NCBI GenBank assembly: GCA_022561675.1
Contig: JADFQT010000022.1
Location: 1 to 14,754 of the forward strand
Direction of reading: 5' to 3'
Origin: Chloroflexota bacterium
GTDB lineage: Bacteria; Chloroflexota; Dehalococcoidia; Lucifugimonadales; UBA3495
DNA: 14,754 bases
Part shown: in pieces, positions 6,479-14,210 of the stretch
How the letters are laid out: every line of letters begins with the position of its first letter
How positions within the stretch are numbered: the stretch's first letter is position 1
The notes under the pieces: model-generated
What the model saw: only the letters and a program-made list of their open reading frames with translations
Databases searched by the model: none
Told to the model about the DNA's origin: nothing
Program-made: the position numbers and the translations under genes

Positions 6479-7138
6479 ATGTACGTTACCATCATAGGCT
6501 GCAGCGGCGTTGGCTACCACCTGGCCAAGGCACTGCTGGCCGCTGGGCATGAAGTGCTGGTGATCGAAAAGAGCCACTCCAGATGCCAGCTTCTTTACGA
6601 TGAGCTGGGCAGCGTTGTGCTTTGCGGAGACGGTACCGACCAGCGGGTCCTGAAATCGGCCGGGGTCGGTCGTGCCGACATCCTCGCCGCGGTAACTGGA
6701 GTTGACGAGACCAATCTGGTGGCCTGCCAGATGGCCAAGGAGACTTTTCAGGTGCCCAGGACCATGGCCGTGATAACCGATACGAAGAACGAGTCGGTTT
6801 TCCACTTCCTGGGGGTGGACGTGGTGGTCAATACGACCCACCTGGCGGTAACCGGCCTGGAGGGAGGAGTACCGGGTCGCCCCATGATCCACCTATTGGA
6901 CCTCAAGGTGCCGGACACTGAATTGGTTAGTGTATCCATACCGGAGGATGCCGCCGTGGTGGGGAAGAGGCTTGGTGAAATTCAGTTGCCGCCTCACAGC
7001 TTTGTATCGCTGGTGGTCAAGCGCAATCAGGCGGAGCTGGCGGCCTCAAATCTAGTATTGGAAGGCCTGGATGAGGTGGTGGCGGTAACCGTCGCCGACG
7101 AGGAACAGAGCCTGTACGATGCCTTGACTGGGGTTTAG
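6479..7138 (+). CDS. TrkA-type K+ uptake regulatory protein (RCK-N plus RCK-C)
   Basis: 219 residues with the same layout as the trkA product: an N-terminal Rossmann domain (YVTIIGCSGVGYHLAKALL, then LVIEK ending strand 2) and the block VTGVDETNLVACQMAKETF, then a C-terminal TrkA-C domain from about residue 135 (DTELVSVSIPEDAAVVGKRLGEI). The glycine loop is GCSGVG, with serine at the second canonical glycine; the strand-2 acidic residue is glutamate rather than aspartate. It starts 6 bases after the previous stop and ends 2 bases before pheA, so all four genes from usp on are likely one polycistron. It is a second full-length gating subunit beside the 4763-5452 gene; whether both serve the one TrkH is not shown by the sequence. 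Confidence 0.88.
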   Translation: MYVTIIGCSGVGYHLAKALLAAGHEVLVIEKSHSRCQLLYDELGSVVLCGDGTDQRVLKSAGVGRADILAAVTGVDETNLVACQMAKETFQVPRTMAVITDTKNESVFHFLGVDVVVNTTHLAVTGLEGGVPGRPMIHLLDLKVPDTELVSVSIPEDAAVVGKRLGEIQLPPHSFVSLVVKRNQAELAASNLVLEGLDEVVAVTVADEEQSLYDALTGV

Positions 7139-7140
7139 GG

Positions 7141-7974
7141 ATGGTCAAGCGAATCGGCTTTCTGGGCCCGGCGGGAACCTACACCGAAGAGGCCACTCTT
7201 CAATACGATTCCCAGGCCGAACTGGTGCCCTTTCCCAGCATTGCGGCCATCGGCCAGGCGGTATCCTCCGGACTGACCGAACAGGGAGTGGTGCCCATAG
7301 AAAACAGCCTGGAAGGCTCGGTTACCTTCACCCTGGACCTGCTCATCAGCCAGCCCGGACTGTCCATCAGGGAAGAGATAGTCCTGCCCATTGAGCATTT
7401 TTTGTTGGCCCTTCCGGGGACCCAGTTTCCAGACATCCAGGTCATCTATTCCCATCCTCAAGCCCTGGCCCAATGCCGCGATTTTTTGGAGAAGCGCTTT
7501 CCTCAGGCCCAGCAGGGCGCCTCTCTGAGCACGGTGTCCGCAGTGACCGACATGCGGAACAGCGAGCTTCCGGCGGCGGCCATAGCGCCCCGGCGGGCCG
7601 CCGAGCTGCAGGACGTGGAAATCATCGGGCAGAACATCCAGGACAATCCAAACAACGTTACCCGGTTCGTGGTTCTGGCCGGCGAGGACCACCCTCCCAC
7701 GGGAGGAGACAAAACCTCCATCTGCTTTTCCTTCGACCAGGATTCACCAGGGGTATTGTATGAGGCCTTGGGGGAGTTCGCCAGCAGGAACATAAATCTG
7801 GCTAAAATCGAGTCCCGACCGACCAAAGAATCGCTGGGCCGGTACATATTCTTGATCGACTGCGAGGGTCACCGCCAGGACCCGCTGGTCAAAGCCGCGC
7901 TGGACGCGGTCGCACAAAAAGTCAGCATGCTGAAAATCTTGGGGTCCTACCCCCGGTGGACCCCATCAGAATAA
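7141..7974 (+). CDS. pheA: Prephenate dehydratase
   Basis: Cytosolic enzyme that decarboxylates and dehydrates prephenate to phenylpyruvate in phenylalanine synthesis. The 277-residue protein has the stand-alone PDT-ACT layout without chorismate mutase. Catalytic-domain motifs are GPAGTYTEEA near the N-terminus, PIENSLEGSV, SHPQALAQC and NVTRFVVLA with the essential TRF. The C-terminal ACT domain (about 192-270) carries ESRPTKESLGRYIFLID, where the ESRP motif binds phenylalanine for feedback inhibition. The ATG at 7141 follows the previous stop by two bases, so it is translationally coupled to the K+ regulators and would be transcribed from the usp promoter. A strong terminator follows its stop codon directly. 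The grouping with K+ genes is odd functionally but the assignment is safe. Confidence 0.96.
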   Translation: MVKRIGFLGPAGTYTEEATLQYDSQAELVPFPSIAAIGQAVSSGLTEQGVVPIENSLEGSVTFTLDLLISQPGLSIREEIVLPIEHFLLALPGTQFPDIQVIYSHPQALAQCRDFLEKRFPQAQQGASLSTVSAVTDMRNSELPAAAIAPRRAAELQDVEIIGQNIQDNPNNVTRFVVLAGEDHPPTGGDKTSICFSFDQDSPGVLYEALGEFASRNINLAKIESRPTKESLGRYIFLIDCEGHRQDPLVKAALDAVAQKVSMLKILGSYPRWTPSE

Positions 7975-8006
7975 AAAGAAGCCGGCCCGCGGGCCGGCTT
8001 CTTTTT
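7973..8006. terminator. Perfect palindromic, probably bidirectional rho-independent terminator
   Basis: All 34 bases are self-complementary: an A-rich flank AAAAAGAA, a GC-rich core GCCGGCCC-GC-GGGCCGGC (7981-7998) and the T-tract TTCTTTTT. It overlaps the pheA stop codon. Because each flank gives a U-run on its own strand, it can end both the pheA transcript and minus-strand transcription coming from 8257. Confidence 0.93.
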
Positions 8007-8109
8007 CAGTGTTACACCTCTGCGCGAGGTCGGTATAGGATATTTGCCAGGCTATTTTCAGCTACCTATGGATTGCCAAAAGCGCTTGTGTGAAAAGCGA
8101 TCGTTTATA

Positions 8110-8167
8110 GTTCGCCATGCTCAGTACGAACGGGGAAACGTTTCTGCGTTCGCCGTTCGCACTGAAC
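8110..8167. repeat. Repeat-like imperfect inverted repeat in an intergenic region
   Basis: GCTCAGTACGAACGG (8119-8133) pairs with CCGTTCGCACTGAAC (8153-8167) at 13 of 15 positions, with a 10-base palindrome GAAACGTTTC (8135-8144) in the loop. The arms resemble the TTCG-xxx-CTGAGC-xxx-TCGAA type of dispersed intergenic repeat common in many genomes (CTGAACCTATCGAAGCGCG follows at 8162-8180). The rest of 8007-8256 shows no gene. Confidence 0.45.
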
Positions 8168-8256
8168 CTATCGAAGCGCGATTACGCCGGTCCTAATTAC
8201 TCTGGTCTTTGATCTTCTCACACAGCATCTAGGACTTTAGCAGCCCCCAGGTGGAC

Positions 8257-8499
8257 CTAGGTGTAAGTCTGCACCCCGTTTTCCGAAGGTTCTTCCACGC
8301 TCTCGGCGCTCCGACCCCTCCTGATCTTCTCTTTTACCGTCCCAATAACCTCGCCCGTCTTGTTGCGGATCTCTCCGGCCTTGGCCCCAACTATCCCTCG
8401 CGATTCCCTGCCGGGTTTTGGCGCAAACAAAATCCCCGCCGCCGCTCCAACCAGAGCGCCCGCCACCAGGCCTGTAATTAATTTATTGCTCCTCGTCAT
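8257..8499 (-). CDS. YtxH-like small membrane-anchored protein
   Basis: 80 residues from the chosen start. The N-terminal SNKLITGLVAGALVGAAAGILFAPKPGRESR is the YtxH-family signature: a glycine/alanine-rich single membrane helix followed by LFAPKxGxexR. The rest is a charged helical tail (KAGEIRNKTGEVIGTVKEKI). Members are linked to the envelope and general stress, with no known biochemical activity. Of three possible ATGs I chose 8499 because GGAGG (8507-8511) is 7 bases before it; the ATG at 8505 would be only one base away and the one at 8532 lacks a ribosome binding site. The gene overlaps the end of the upstream small protein by 17 bases, so the two are coupled. Confidence 0.8.
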   Translation of the reverse strand: MTRSNKLITGLVAGALVGAAAGILFAPKPGRESRGIVGAKAGEIRNKTGEVIGTVKEKIRRGRSAESVEEPSENGVQTYT

Positions 8500-8782
8500 C
8501 GTCATTCCTCCGCTCTCGATTTTTGAAATTCTCAACCAGTCCCCAAACGCGATTTATCACCTCCAGCGCAGACCCGATGAGGTTCATCGGCTGGGACACC
8601 AGGCTAAGTAGGATACCTGAACCTTCCTCCAGGTTCCGGGAGGTCCGCAGCACCGATGGGTAAAACTGCCGGTATACCCGAAACGCCACCACACCCAGCC
8701 CTATTAATATGATAATGAAAACGCCCGAGTTGACAATAATAAAAATATCCCGAATTAGCGCGACTTTATCCACTGTATCCAC
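8483..8782 (-). CDS. Small single-helix membrane protein of unknown function
   Basis: 99 residues with one membrane helix (about 16-37, VNSGVFIIILIGLGVVAF), followed by an amphipathic region and a very acidic C-terminus (NDDDEEQ). I do not recognise a named family; the size, single N-terminal helix and coupling to a YtxH protein resemble DUF948-type partners seen next to YtxH in other bacteria, which is inference only. The start is a GTG at 8782 (a second in-frame GTG lies at 8773); no clear Shine-Dalgarno precedes either. It begins 48 bases after the stop of the giant glycosyltransferase gene on the same strand and may be read from that transcript or its own promoter. Confidence 0.7.
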   Translation of the reverse strand: MDTVDKVALIRDIFIIVNSGVFIIILIGLGVVAFRVYRQFYPSVLRTSRNLEEGSGILLSLVSQPMNLIGSALEVINRVWGLVENFKNRERRNDDDEEQ

Positions 8783-8830
8783 GCTGGAGCTTTGTTCTAA
8801 TAGGGATGGCGAGTGGGCTTACTTTTATTA

Positions 8831-11800
8831 TTACCATAAAACCCGATAAATGTTCACCCCCTGGTTGCGAAACTCGGGAAATACCAACCCTTTCCCAACC
8901 ATTTGCTCAAATTTGTCCAGGCCCGGTGCCGGGTAGTGAGCCCGCTCCAATTCCCCTACCACAATGTACTCGACCTCATACTTGGTTAGCAACTCCTGGG
9001 CCCGGCCGACATCTGCCGTGCTATAAATCTCACTGATATCCTGGGAGCGCTCCTGAACCGCATAAGCGTAGGAGGTGCGCTGCTGAATCTGGTGCCAAGG
9101 CCAGCCCAGCACCGTCGGCAAACCAGTATAGGTAGCGACGCGAGAGGTCCAATGGTACTGTTGGTGGTGAGCCTCCAGGATTACCGGGGAACCCTCCACA
9201 TTGTCCTGGAGCCAACGGACGGCTTCCAGGTCCCACTTCAGCTGCAACGGCCGGTCTTCTTCCTGATAAACCGCCTTCGCCATGTAGGCCGTCCCTTCCA
9301 GCGACACGGGTGTATCCCCAAAGCGGTCATCGATTCGGGCTTTGCCGCCCAAGACCGGGTAGATCAGGCTTGAAGCCAGCAATACCGCCAGAATGCCCGT
9401 CCAAGCCAGTTTCGCCCACCAGCGATCCCGGCTCCAAATTCGCGACAGCCATCCCCGGTCGCCCAAATACCAGAGCATATATCCGGCGGCCAGGCTGAAG
9501 AGAATCCATCCTTCCAGATACAGCTTGAACAGGGTATTCATCCGGCCAATGTCGCCGTTAAGGCGCACAAAATCAACCCCTATGCCAATGGAAAGCGCCA
9601 TTCCCAGAATGATCAAGGGAATAGCCGCAAACAGCCCATCCTGGCTTTCACGGCCCAACTCCGCTACAAGCACTAGTCCGGTTAGCAATACCAACGGCAG
9701 CAATATGGCCGCGGTCCAGTAGCCGGCCAGGGCCAGATAAACAGCCGCCGCCAGCCCGATACTCAAAAAGGCCAGGCGCAGCCGATCTCCAGCAGTCAAA
9801 ACCGCATCTGAACCCGGCACGTTTCCTTGACCAAATAGTGTTCTAAACATGGGCGCCAGGGATTGCCGGCCCCGGTAAATCAGGAAGGTTATCACTACGA
9901 ACAGAAACAGGCCGTGAATAACCAGGTACCGGTCCAGCGGGGTGCGCCACTTGGAAGCCGCGATTCCGGCGTTGAAGGTCTCGTAGGTTTGATGGAAGGG
10001 CAAGAAGAAGAGCAGGCTGAGCCCTATTACCCCTACCGAGAGCAGGCCGAAACAGGCGAGTTTTCTGGTCCGTGTAACCCTCCGTCCATATGATGCCAAG
10101 CCCAGGAGAACCAAGACCAGCACCAGATAGGGAGGATAATCCCAGCTATTTATCACCCATAGGCTTCCCAACCCCAGGGCCAAGCCCGTGGAGGCGATTA
10201 CGGTCCAGAGCCAACCGGAGTTTCTCAGCCCCACGGCCAGGCTTACTCCCAGCCCTATCACCAGCAAGGTAAAGGGGATCACCATCATATGGGCGTGGAG
10301 GTCGGCAAAAAGGAAGGTGAAGAAGGGGAATTCTGTGATGTGGAAGGAGACGTCGGTAAATCCCTGTATCTGATCAGCGGGAAGCCAGAAGGCCAGGGGT
10401 GACTTGTCAATTTCGTCCAGCGGTGGAATCATGCGACTGCTTCGCCAGAAGTCGAACGAAACTAGGGGCTGCTCCGGGCGAAACAGGCGATGCCAGGTTC
10501 CCTGCACTAGCTGAACCATGCCGTCTAGGTTGCCGATCACCGCGACCATCGTCGCGGACAGGAGGCCGGCGCTGATCGGGCTCCACAGGAGGCTGGCAAA
10601 CCTGGAGCGGCTTTCATGCCCGGATTCATACCCGGATTCGGGCCCGGATTCGGGCCCGGATTCAGCTTTCCCGTAGCCGATCTGGTCCGATTGGTCGACC
10701 TTGGAGACCAGGGGAGGCCCCGGCAAGCCGCCACCTTCCTGTGGGGAAGCCGGGGGAGGAACCGGTTCCTCCGCTACCCCTGGGCCATCCCGGATGGCAC
10801 CCGGACCCTTGGAGCGCCGAAGGCCCTCCGTCAAGTTGTACACCAGCGAGAAAGCGCCGGTAAAAGTCAGCGCGAAAAACAGAGGTACCGCCAAATTGAA
10901 AGCGGTGGTGGGAACAATGCCCGTTACTCGCATGGGCAGGGAAACCAGGAAGTATCCCCAGTAATAGTAGTTCAAGTATCCGCCGGCGAACCACGGATCA
11001 TAGGGAGGCAGGGTAGTGGACCGCACCACCGCGCTGAGGTATGCCAACTCCATGGGCTTTTCCCCACCCCGGAAGGGATGCCACAAGTCCGGGTTGGCCG
11101 CCCGCACCAATACAAAGGCCAGAAATGCCAGGAGAAACAAGGTTTCGACCAGAAGCAACAGTTTCCAGCGCTCCCTTAAAAAGCCGATGATTTCCCGCCA
11201 ATTGAAAACCAGGACAATCGCGGAGCCCAGGCCGACTACCAGGCCGCCGATGAAAATCGCCCGGTTGGAAAAAGTCAGCCAATCCAGGCTGACCGACAAC
11301 CAGGCCACGTACCCAATGACCAGGAATCCGAATATTCTGGCCAATACGATGCCCCGGTCGGGCAGGGGCCGGAATATAAACATGGCCAGCGGAAGGGTAA
11401 TCAGATACCCCAGCTCGATGGTCAGCAGCCAGGCCAGAACGGGGAATCGGTTGGTCCAGCTGCCCCGATCGAAGATCCGAGACCAGGTTCCTCCCGCGCG
11501 TTGAGCCGCCCGATCCTCCTCGGAGAGCATCAGACCCAACTCACCTCTCCCATTGGCTTGGGCCGAAACAGCGCGGCCCGACCCGTCCCGGGCGATTCCC
11601 ATGCCCAGCAGCTGCCGGAGCAGTTCATCTTCCGGCTTCCTCTCCAAGTTTCGGAACAGCAAGACCTGCGGGTGATCGTAGCCCACCACATTGTCGTCGG
11701 CGTATCCCAGGTTCAGCCTCAAGCCGGAGGCGTCATCAGGGATCAATGCTTGGGGACGAGGAAGTCCGGCTCGATCAAAGGGGTCGTCCTGAAAGGAAAC

Positions 11801-13630
11801 CTTCAAAAACGTCGGGAAGGATGTAAAGCTCCGCTCCAGGCGATAGCCCAGGTCGCCTTGAAATAATTGACGGTAGTAGCCGGAGCTGAGCGGGAACTGC
11901 TCGGGGAGTCTGGCTACGCTTCCGTAGGGCCGGTTGCTGTAAAAGACCAGATATTCCGACCGGGCCAAATGCCTGGCCAGGTCCTCCATTTTTGTCCGGC
12001 TCTCCGGCTCATAAACCGGAAACTGCCATACATCCAAGCGGTAAAGCCCCGGCACGAACTCATCCCAGTGATTATCGCTAACCACCGCGGTCCCGGGCGG
12101 TATATTCTCCTGCATCCACCGGGACGCGGCGACGGCGGGATGATCTCGGGCGTAGACCCGCTCGAAGGCCAAAGCGTAGAAGGCGGTAGTGGCCAATACC
12201 AATACCATTAGCGCCAGGGCCACCCCAGGCAAGTATCGACTATTGCTCAGGGGACCCCAAATCCGGCCCAGGAACCCCAGCCTGACCGACAGCCGCCGGA
12301 GCGAGGTTCCCGACTCCCGAGACGATTGGGAGGCGCCAGACGATTGAGAGGCGGTGCGGGCCGCGTCTACCAACCACCAGAGCATCCGCGCCGCCATCAA
12401 AACCATGAAAGGCATCAGCGGGAAGAGGTATCGCAAGAATTTAACCTCAAAGGATTCTAGAAAGAGGAAGTTGGGCACTACCCATGCCAGCAAAAGCAGG
12501 TCCCAACGGCGGCTCCTTTGCCGCCGGAAGACCATTACCGCGGTAAAGGGAATGCCGAGCCATGCCACTATGCCGAGAGGAATACCCAGTCCCCAGGCGG
12601 TGGTTTGATGTATCTGATAGCTGAAGGCCGGAGTATTAACGTATTGATAGGTGAAGGGCAACAGACCGGCCTGCCGGGCCATGTCGGTCTGGGCAACCTG
12701 GTCCCCAATAAAGGAATTGAAATCCAGCAGGGCATAGGGAGTCAAAACAAAAAACACCGCCAGCGCCACCGCACCGGCTGCGTAGGCATGGACGAAGGGT
12801 CCCTGGATCTTTTCCAGGGTAATGGCCGACCAACGGCCGCCGGAGGAGTCCAGGACCCGCCAGAGGTAGGCCAATCCCAGCGGTAGTACCAGCAGCAGCA
12901 CACTTACCTTGGGAGCCATGGCCAGACCCACCAGGGCCCCCAGCAGCAGCGAGTCCCGCAGCCTCCCCCGCTCCACCATCCGGAGCATGGCCCAGAAACT
13001 GGCCATTAGGAAGAAGACGGAGAAGGTTTCCGGCCGGTAAAAATGGCTGTTCTGTATGTGAATAACCGCCAAAGCAGTGAAGGCGGCCCCCAGAAGACCC
13101 ACTCTCTGGCTGTACATTTTCCGGCCCAATAGGAAGACCATGAAGACCGTTCCCACGTCGAACAAAGCCGACAGAGGACGGCCGACGTAACGCATGTCCA
13201 GCGCGCTGATGTCGGTGAACAGCTCAATTACCGACCGAAATAACACCATGACGTAGATCAGCACGCTGCCCAGGGGGAACCAGTGAGGATTAAGGGGGCT
13301 ACGCTCGGCGTCAAAGAAAGTCCTCAGGCTCGGTATTCCGGACTCCATTTCCGGAAACTCCCGGATGCAGGATTGGTGTCCCACAGCCTCGGTGAGCACG
13401 TCGTACATGCAGCCAGCCCGCATGTAGATGGATCGCTCGTCGGGGTGGAAGCCGAACCCGGAGTCCCAGTTGATGCCGTAGAGGCGTAGCGCCAGGGCTA
13501 CCGCCAGAATGGCCAGCAGCATGGTCAACTGACTCTGTTCCTGGGTGGGTTTCTCGTGGCCGCAGTGCGGACACTCCCGCGCCTTGGGTCCGATCCTCCC
13601 GTCACATTTTGTCCTTCGCCCGTGTTTCAT
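8831..13630 (-). CDS. Giant membrane protein: GT39-like glycosyltransferase fused to a DUF2298/Chlor_Arch_YYY domain
   Basis: About 1599 residues with well over 20 hydrophobic segments. Residues ~35-660 look like a GT-C fold, GT39/PMT-like glycosyltransferase: first helix, then GINWDSGFGFHPDER with the acidic pair D64-E65 in the first extracytoplasmic loop where PMT-type enzymes keep their catalytic acid, then RPLSALFDVGTVFMVFLLGRK and many helices. A soluble stretch (about 500-700) follows. The second half (about 725-1599) is a DUF2298/Chlor_Arch_YYY protein: NYYYWG (YYYWG at 888-892), EFPFFTFLFADLHAHM (D1110, H1112, H1114), and the C-terminal VVGELERAHYPAPGLDKFE. In this family glycosyl transfer from a lipid-linked donor is suspected; the YYY half has no known function. 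The frame is open to 13951, but residues upstream of the ATG at 13630 are arginine/proline-rich and unlike any domain. At the chosen N-terminus KCDGRIGPKARECPHCGHEK resembles a zinc ribbon lacking its first CxxC; a start at 13522 would remove it. Confidence 0.85.
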   Translation of the reverse strand: MKHGRRTKCDGRIGPKARECPHCGHEKPTQEQSQLTMLLAILAVALALRLYGINWDSGFGFHPDERSIYMRAGCMYDVLTEAVGHQSCIREFPEMESGIPSLRTFFDAERSPLNPHWFPLGSVLIYVMVLFRSVIELFTDISALDMRYVGRPLSALFDVGTVFMVFLLGRKMYSQRVGLLGAAFTALAVIHIQNSHFYRPETFSVFFLMASFWAMLRMVERGRLRDSLLLGALVGLAMAPKVSVLLLVLPLGLAYLWRVLDSSGGRWSAITLEKIQGPFVHAYAAGAVALAVFFVLTPYALLDFNSFIGDQVAQTDMARQAGLLPFTYQYVNTPAFSYQIHQTTAWGLGIPLGIVAWLGIPFTAVMVFRRQRSRRWDLLLLAWVVPNFLFLESFEVKFLRYLFPLMPFMVLMAARMLWWLVDAARTASQSSGASQSSRESGTSLRRLSVRLGFLGRIWGPLSNSRYLPGVALALMVLVLATTAFYALAFERVYARDHPAVAASRWMQENIPPGTAVVSDNHWDEFVPGLYRLDVWQFPVYEPESRTKMEDLARHLARSEYLVFYSNRPYGSVARLPEQFPLSSGYYRQLFQGDLGYRLERSFTSFPTFLKVSFQDDPFDRAGLPRPQALIPDDASGLRLNLGYADDNVVGYDHPQVLLFRNLERKPEDELLRQLLGMGIARDGSGRAVSAQANGRGELGLMLSEEDRAAQRAGGTWSRIFDRGSWTNRFPVLAWLLTIELGYLITLPLAMFIFRPLPDRGIVLARIFGFLVIGYVAWLSVSLDWLTFSNRAIFIGGLVVGLGSAIVLVFNWREIIGFLRERWKLLLLVETLFLLAFLAFVLVRAANPDLWHPFRGGEKPMELAYLSAVVRSTTLPPYDPWFAGGYLNYYYWGYFLVSLPMRVTGIVPTTAFNLAVPLFFALTFTGAFSLVYNLTEGLRRSKGPGAIRDGPGVAEEPVPPPASPQEGGGLPGPPLVSKVDQSDQIGYGKAESGPESGPESGYESGHESRSRFASLLWSPISAGLLSATMVAVIGNLDGMVQLVQGTWHRLFRPEQPLVSFDFWRSSRMIPPLDEIDKSPLAFWLPADQIQGFTDVSFHITEFPFFTFLFADLHAHMMVIPFTLLVIGLGVSLAVGLRNSGWLWTVIASTGLALGLGSLWVINSWDYPPYLVLVLVLLGLASYGRRVTRTRKLACFGLLSVGVIGLSLLFFLPFHQTYETFNAGIAASKWRTPLDRYLVIHGLFLFVVITFLIYRGRQSLAPMFRTLFGQGNVPGSDAVLTAGDRLRLAFLSIGLAAAVYLALAGYWTAAILLPLVLLTGLVLVAELGRESQDGLFAAIPLIILGMALSIGIGVDFVRLNGDIGRMNTLFKLYLEGWILFSLAAGYMLWYLGDRGWLSRIWSRDRWWAKLAWTGILAVLLASSLIYPVLGGKARIDDRFGDTPVSLEGTAYMAKAVYQEEDRPLQLKWDLEAVRWLQDNVEGSPVILEAHHQQYHWTSRVATYTGLPTVLGWPWHQIQQRTSYAYAVQERSQDISEIYSTADVGRAQELLTKYEVEYIVVGELERAHYPAPGLDKFEQMVGKGLVFPEFRNQGVNIYRVLW
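10615..10662. repeat. 12-bp tandem repeat in the giant gene
   Basis: Four 12-base units (variants of CGGGCCCGGATT) stand head to tail and, read on the minus strand, encode ESG(P/Y/H) four times in a polar, proline/glycine-rich loop of the DUF2298 half. Two units are identical and two differ by one to three bases. The frame is kept because the unit is a multiple of three. Confidence 0.8.
12321..12356. repeat. 18-bp tandem duplication in the giant gene
   Basis: GACGATTGGGAGGCGCCA is followed directly by GACGATTGAGAGGCGGTG (14 of 18 identical). On the minus strand this gives two ASQSS units in a polar linker between membrane segments of the GT39-like half. Confidence 0.6.
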
Positions 13631-14116
13631 GTCGGCCCCCAAATCGGCGGGTTGACCCCCCGGAACCGGCCATCCCGCACCGTTCCGGAACCCACCAAAC
13701 CGGTACATCGGCAGGCATCGCCTGGCGTTGAAACACTTCCTCGGGACCGACCCGGGGTCCAGCGCAACGCCCCGAAAAACCAAGCTCGGTTGACCGGAAG
13801 GGGCCTTTCGGCTACTCTCCCCTCGACCCGAGTCAGAGGCCGGTAGCCGGATTCTGGAGCCGGCTTCGGATCGGGTCCTTGGATGTGGGTGTCGTCGCCC
13901 GTGGGGCGGTTCGCGGCCCGGATTCGCACGGGTAGCGTGAATAGTGGGCACGCCGGTATCGCGGCCGCGTGTTCAAGCCTCTTTCGACGAAATCCCGCCG
14001 CCGGCGGAACGCGACCTATCCCATTCCCGCGCCCGAACGAATCGCGCGTGAGAATGAGTCGGCCACGGTTTTCGTTCCCATGTTCGCTACGCCGAAGCGT
14101 TTCGGCGCAAGGCAAG
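13631..14116. other. Stretch without a supported gene, spanning a possible assembly or genome junction
   Basis: Several frames are open because of high GC, but none gives a recognisable domain, hydrophobic segment or ribosome binding site. The minus-strand frame joined to the giant gene is arginine/proline-rich here. I see no RNase P, SRP, tmRNA or rRNA hallmarks. The change from the Chloroflexota-like gene to the tRNA-Gln/glmU block happens within or next to this stretch. Confidence 0.5.
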
Positions 14117-14188
14117 TGCCCGGTGGTGTAATCGGTAACACACCAGGTTTTGGTCCTGGCGTTCCTGGTTCGAGTCCAGGCCGGGTAA
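14117..14188 (+). tRNA. tRNA-Gln (anticodon UUG)
   Basis: Full cloverleaf: acceptor TGCCCGG (14117-14123) with CCGGGTA (14181-14187), D stem GTGT/ACAC (14126-14129, 14138-14141), anticodon stem CCAGG/CCTGG (14143-14147, 14155-14159) with loop TTTTGGT giving anticodon TTG (14150-14152), and T arm CCTGG-TTCGAGT-CCAGG (14164-14180). The discriminator is A. The U1-A72 pair is the known identity element of glutaminyl-tRNAs. The 3' CCA is not encoded. Confidence 0.96.
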
Positions 14189-14210
14189 TTTCGATTTGGG
14201 CGTCCGTTTC

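Noticed and set aside
13800..13880. RNase P-like 3' end on the minus strand (AGAATCCGGCT)
   Set aside because: The universal GAGGAAAGTCC and ACAGAGA-type core elements are missing from the flanking sequence.
13631..13951. N-terminal extension of the giant protein to 13951
   Set aside because: Arg/Pro/Gly-rich with no domain, hydrophobic segment or ribosome site; overlaps other equally open frames.
13627..14115. 162-codon minus-strand frame between the giant gene and tRNA-Gln
   Set aside because: Low-complexity translation in GC-rich DNA with several overlapping open frames; no motif.
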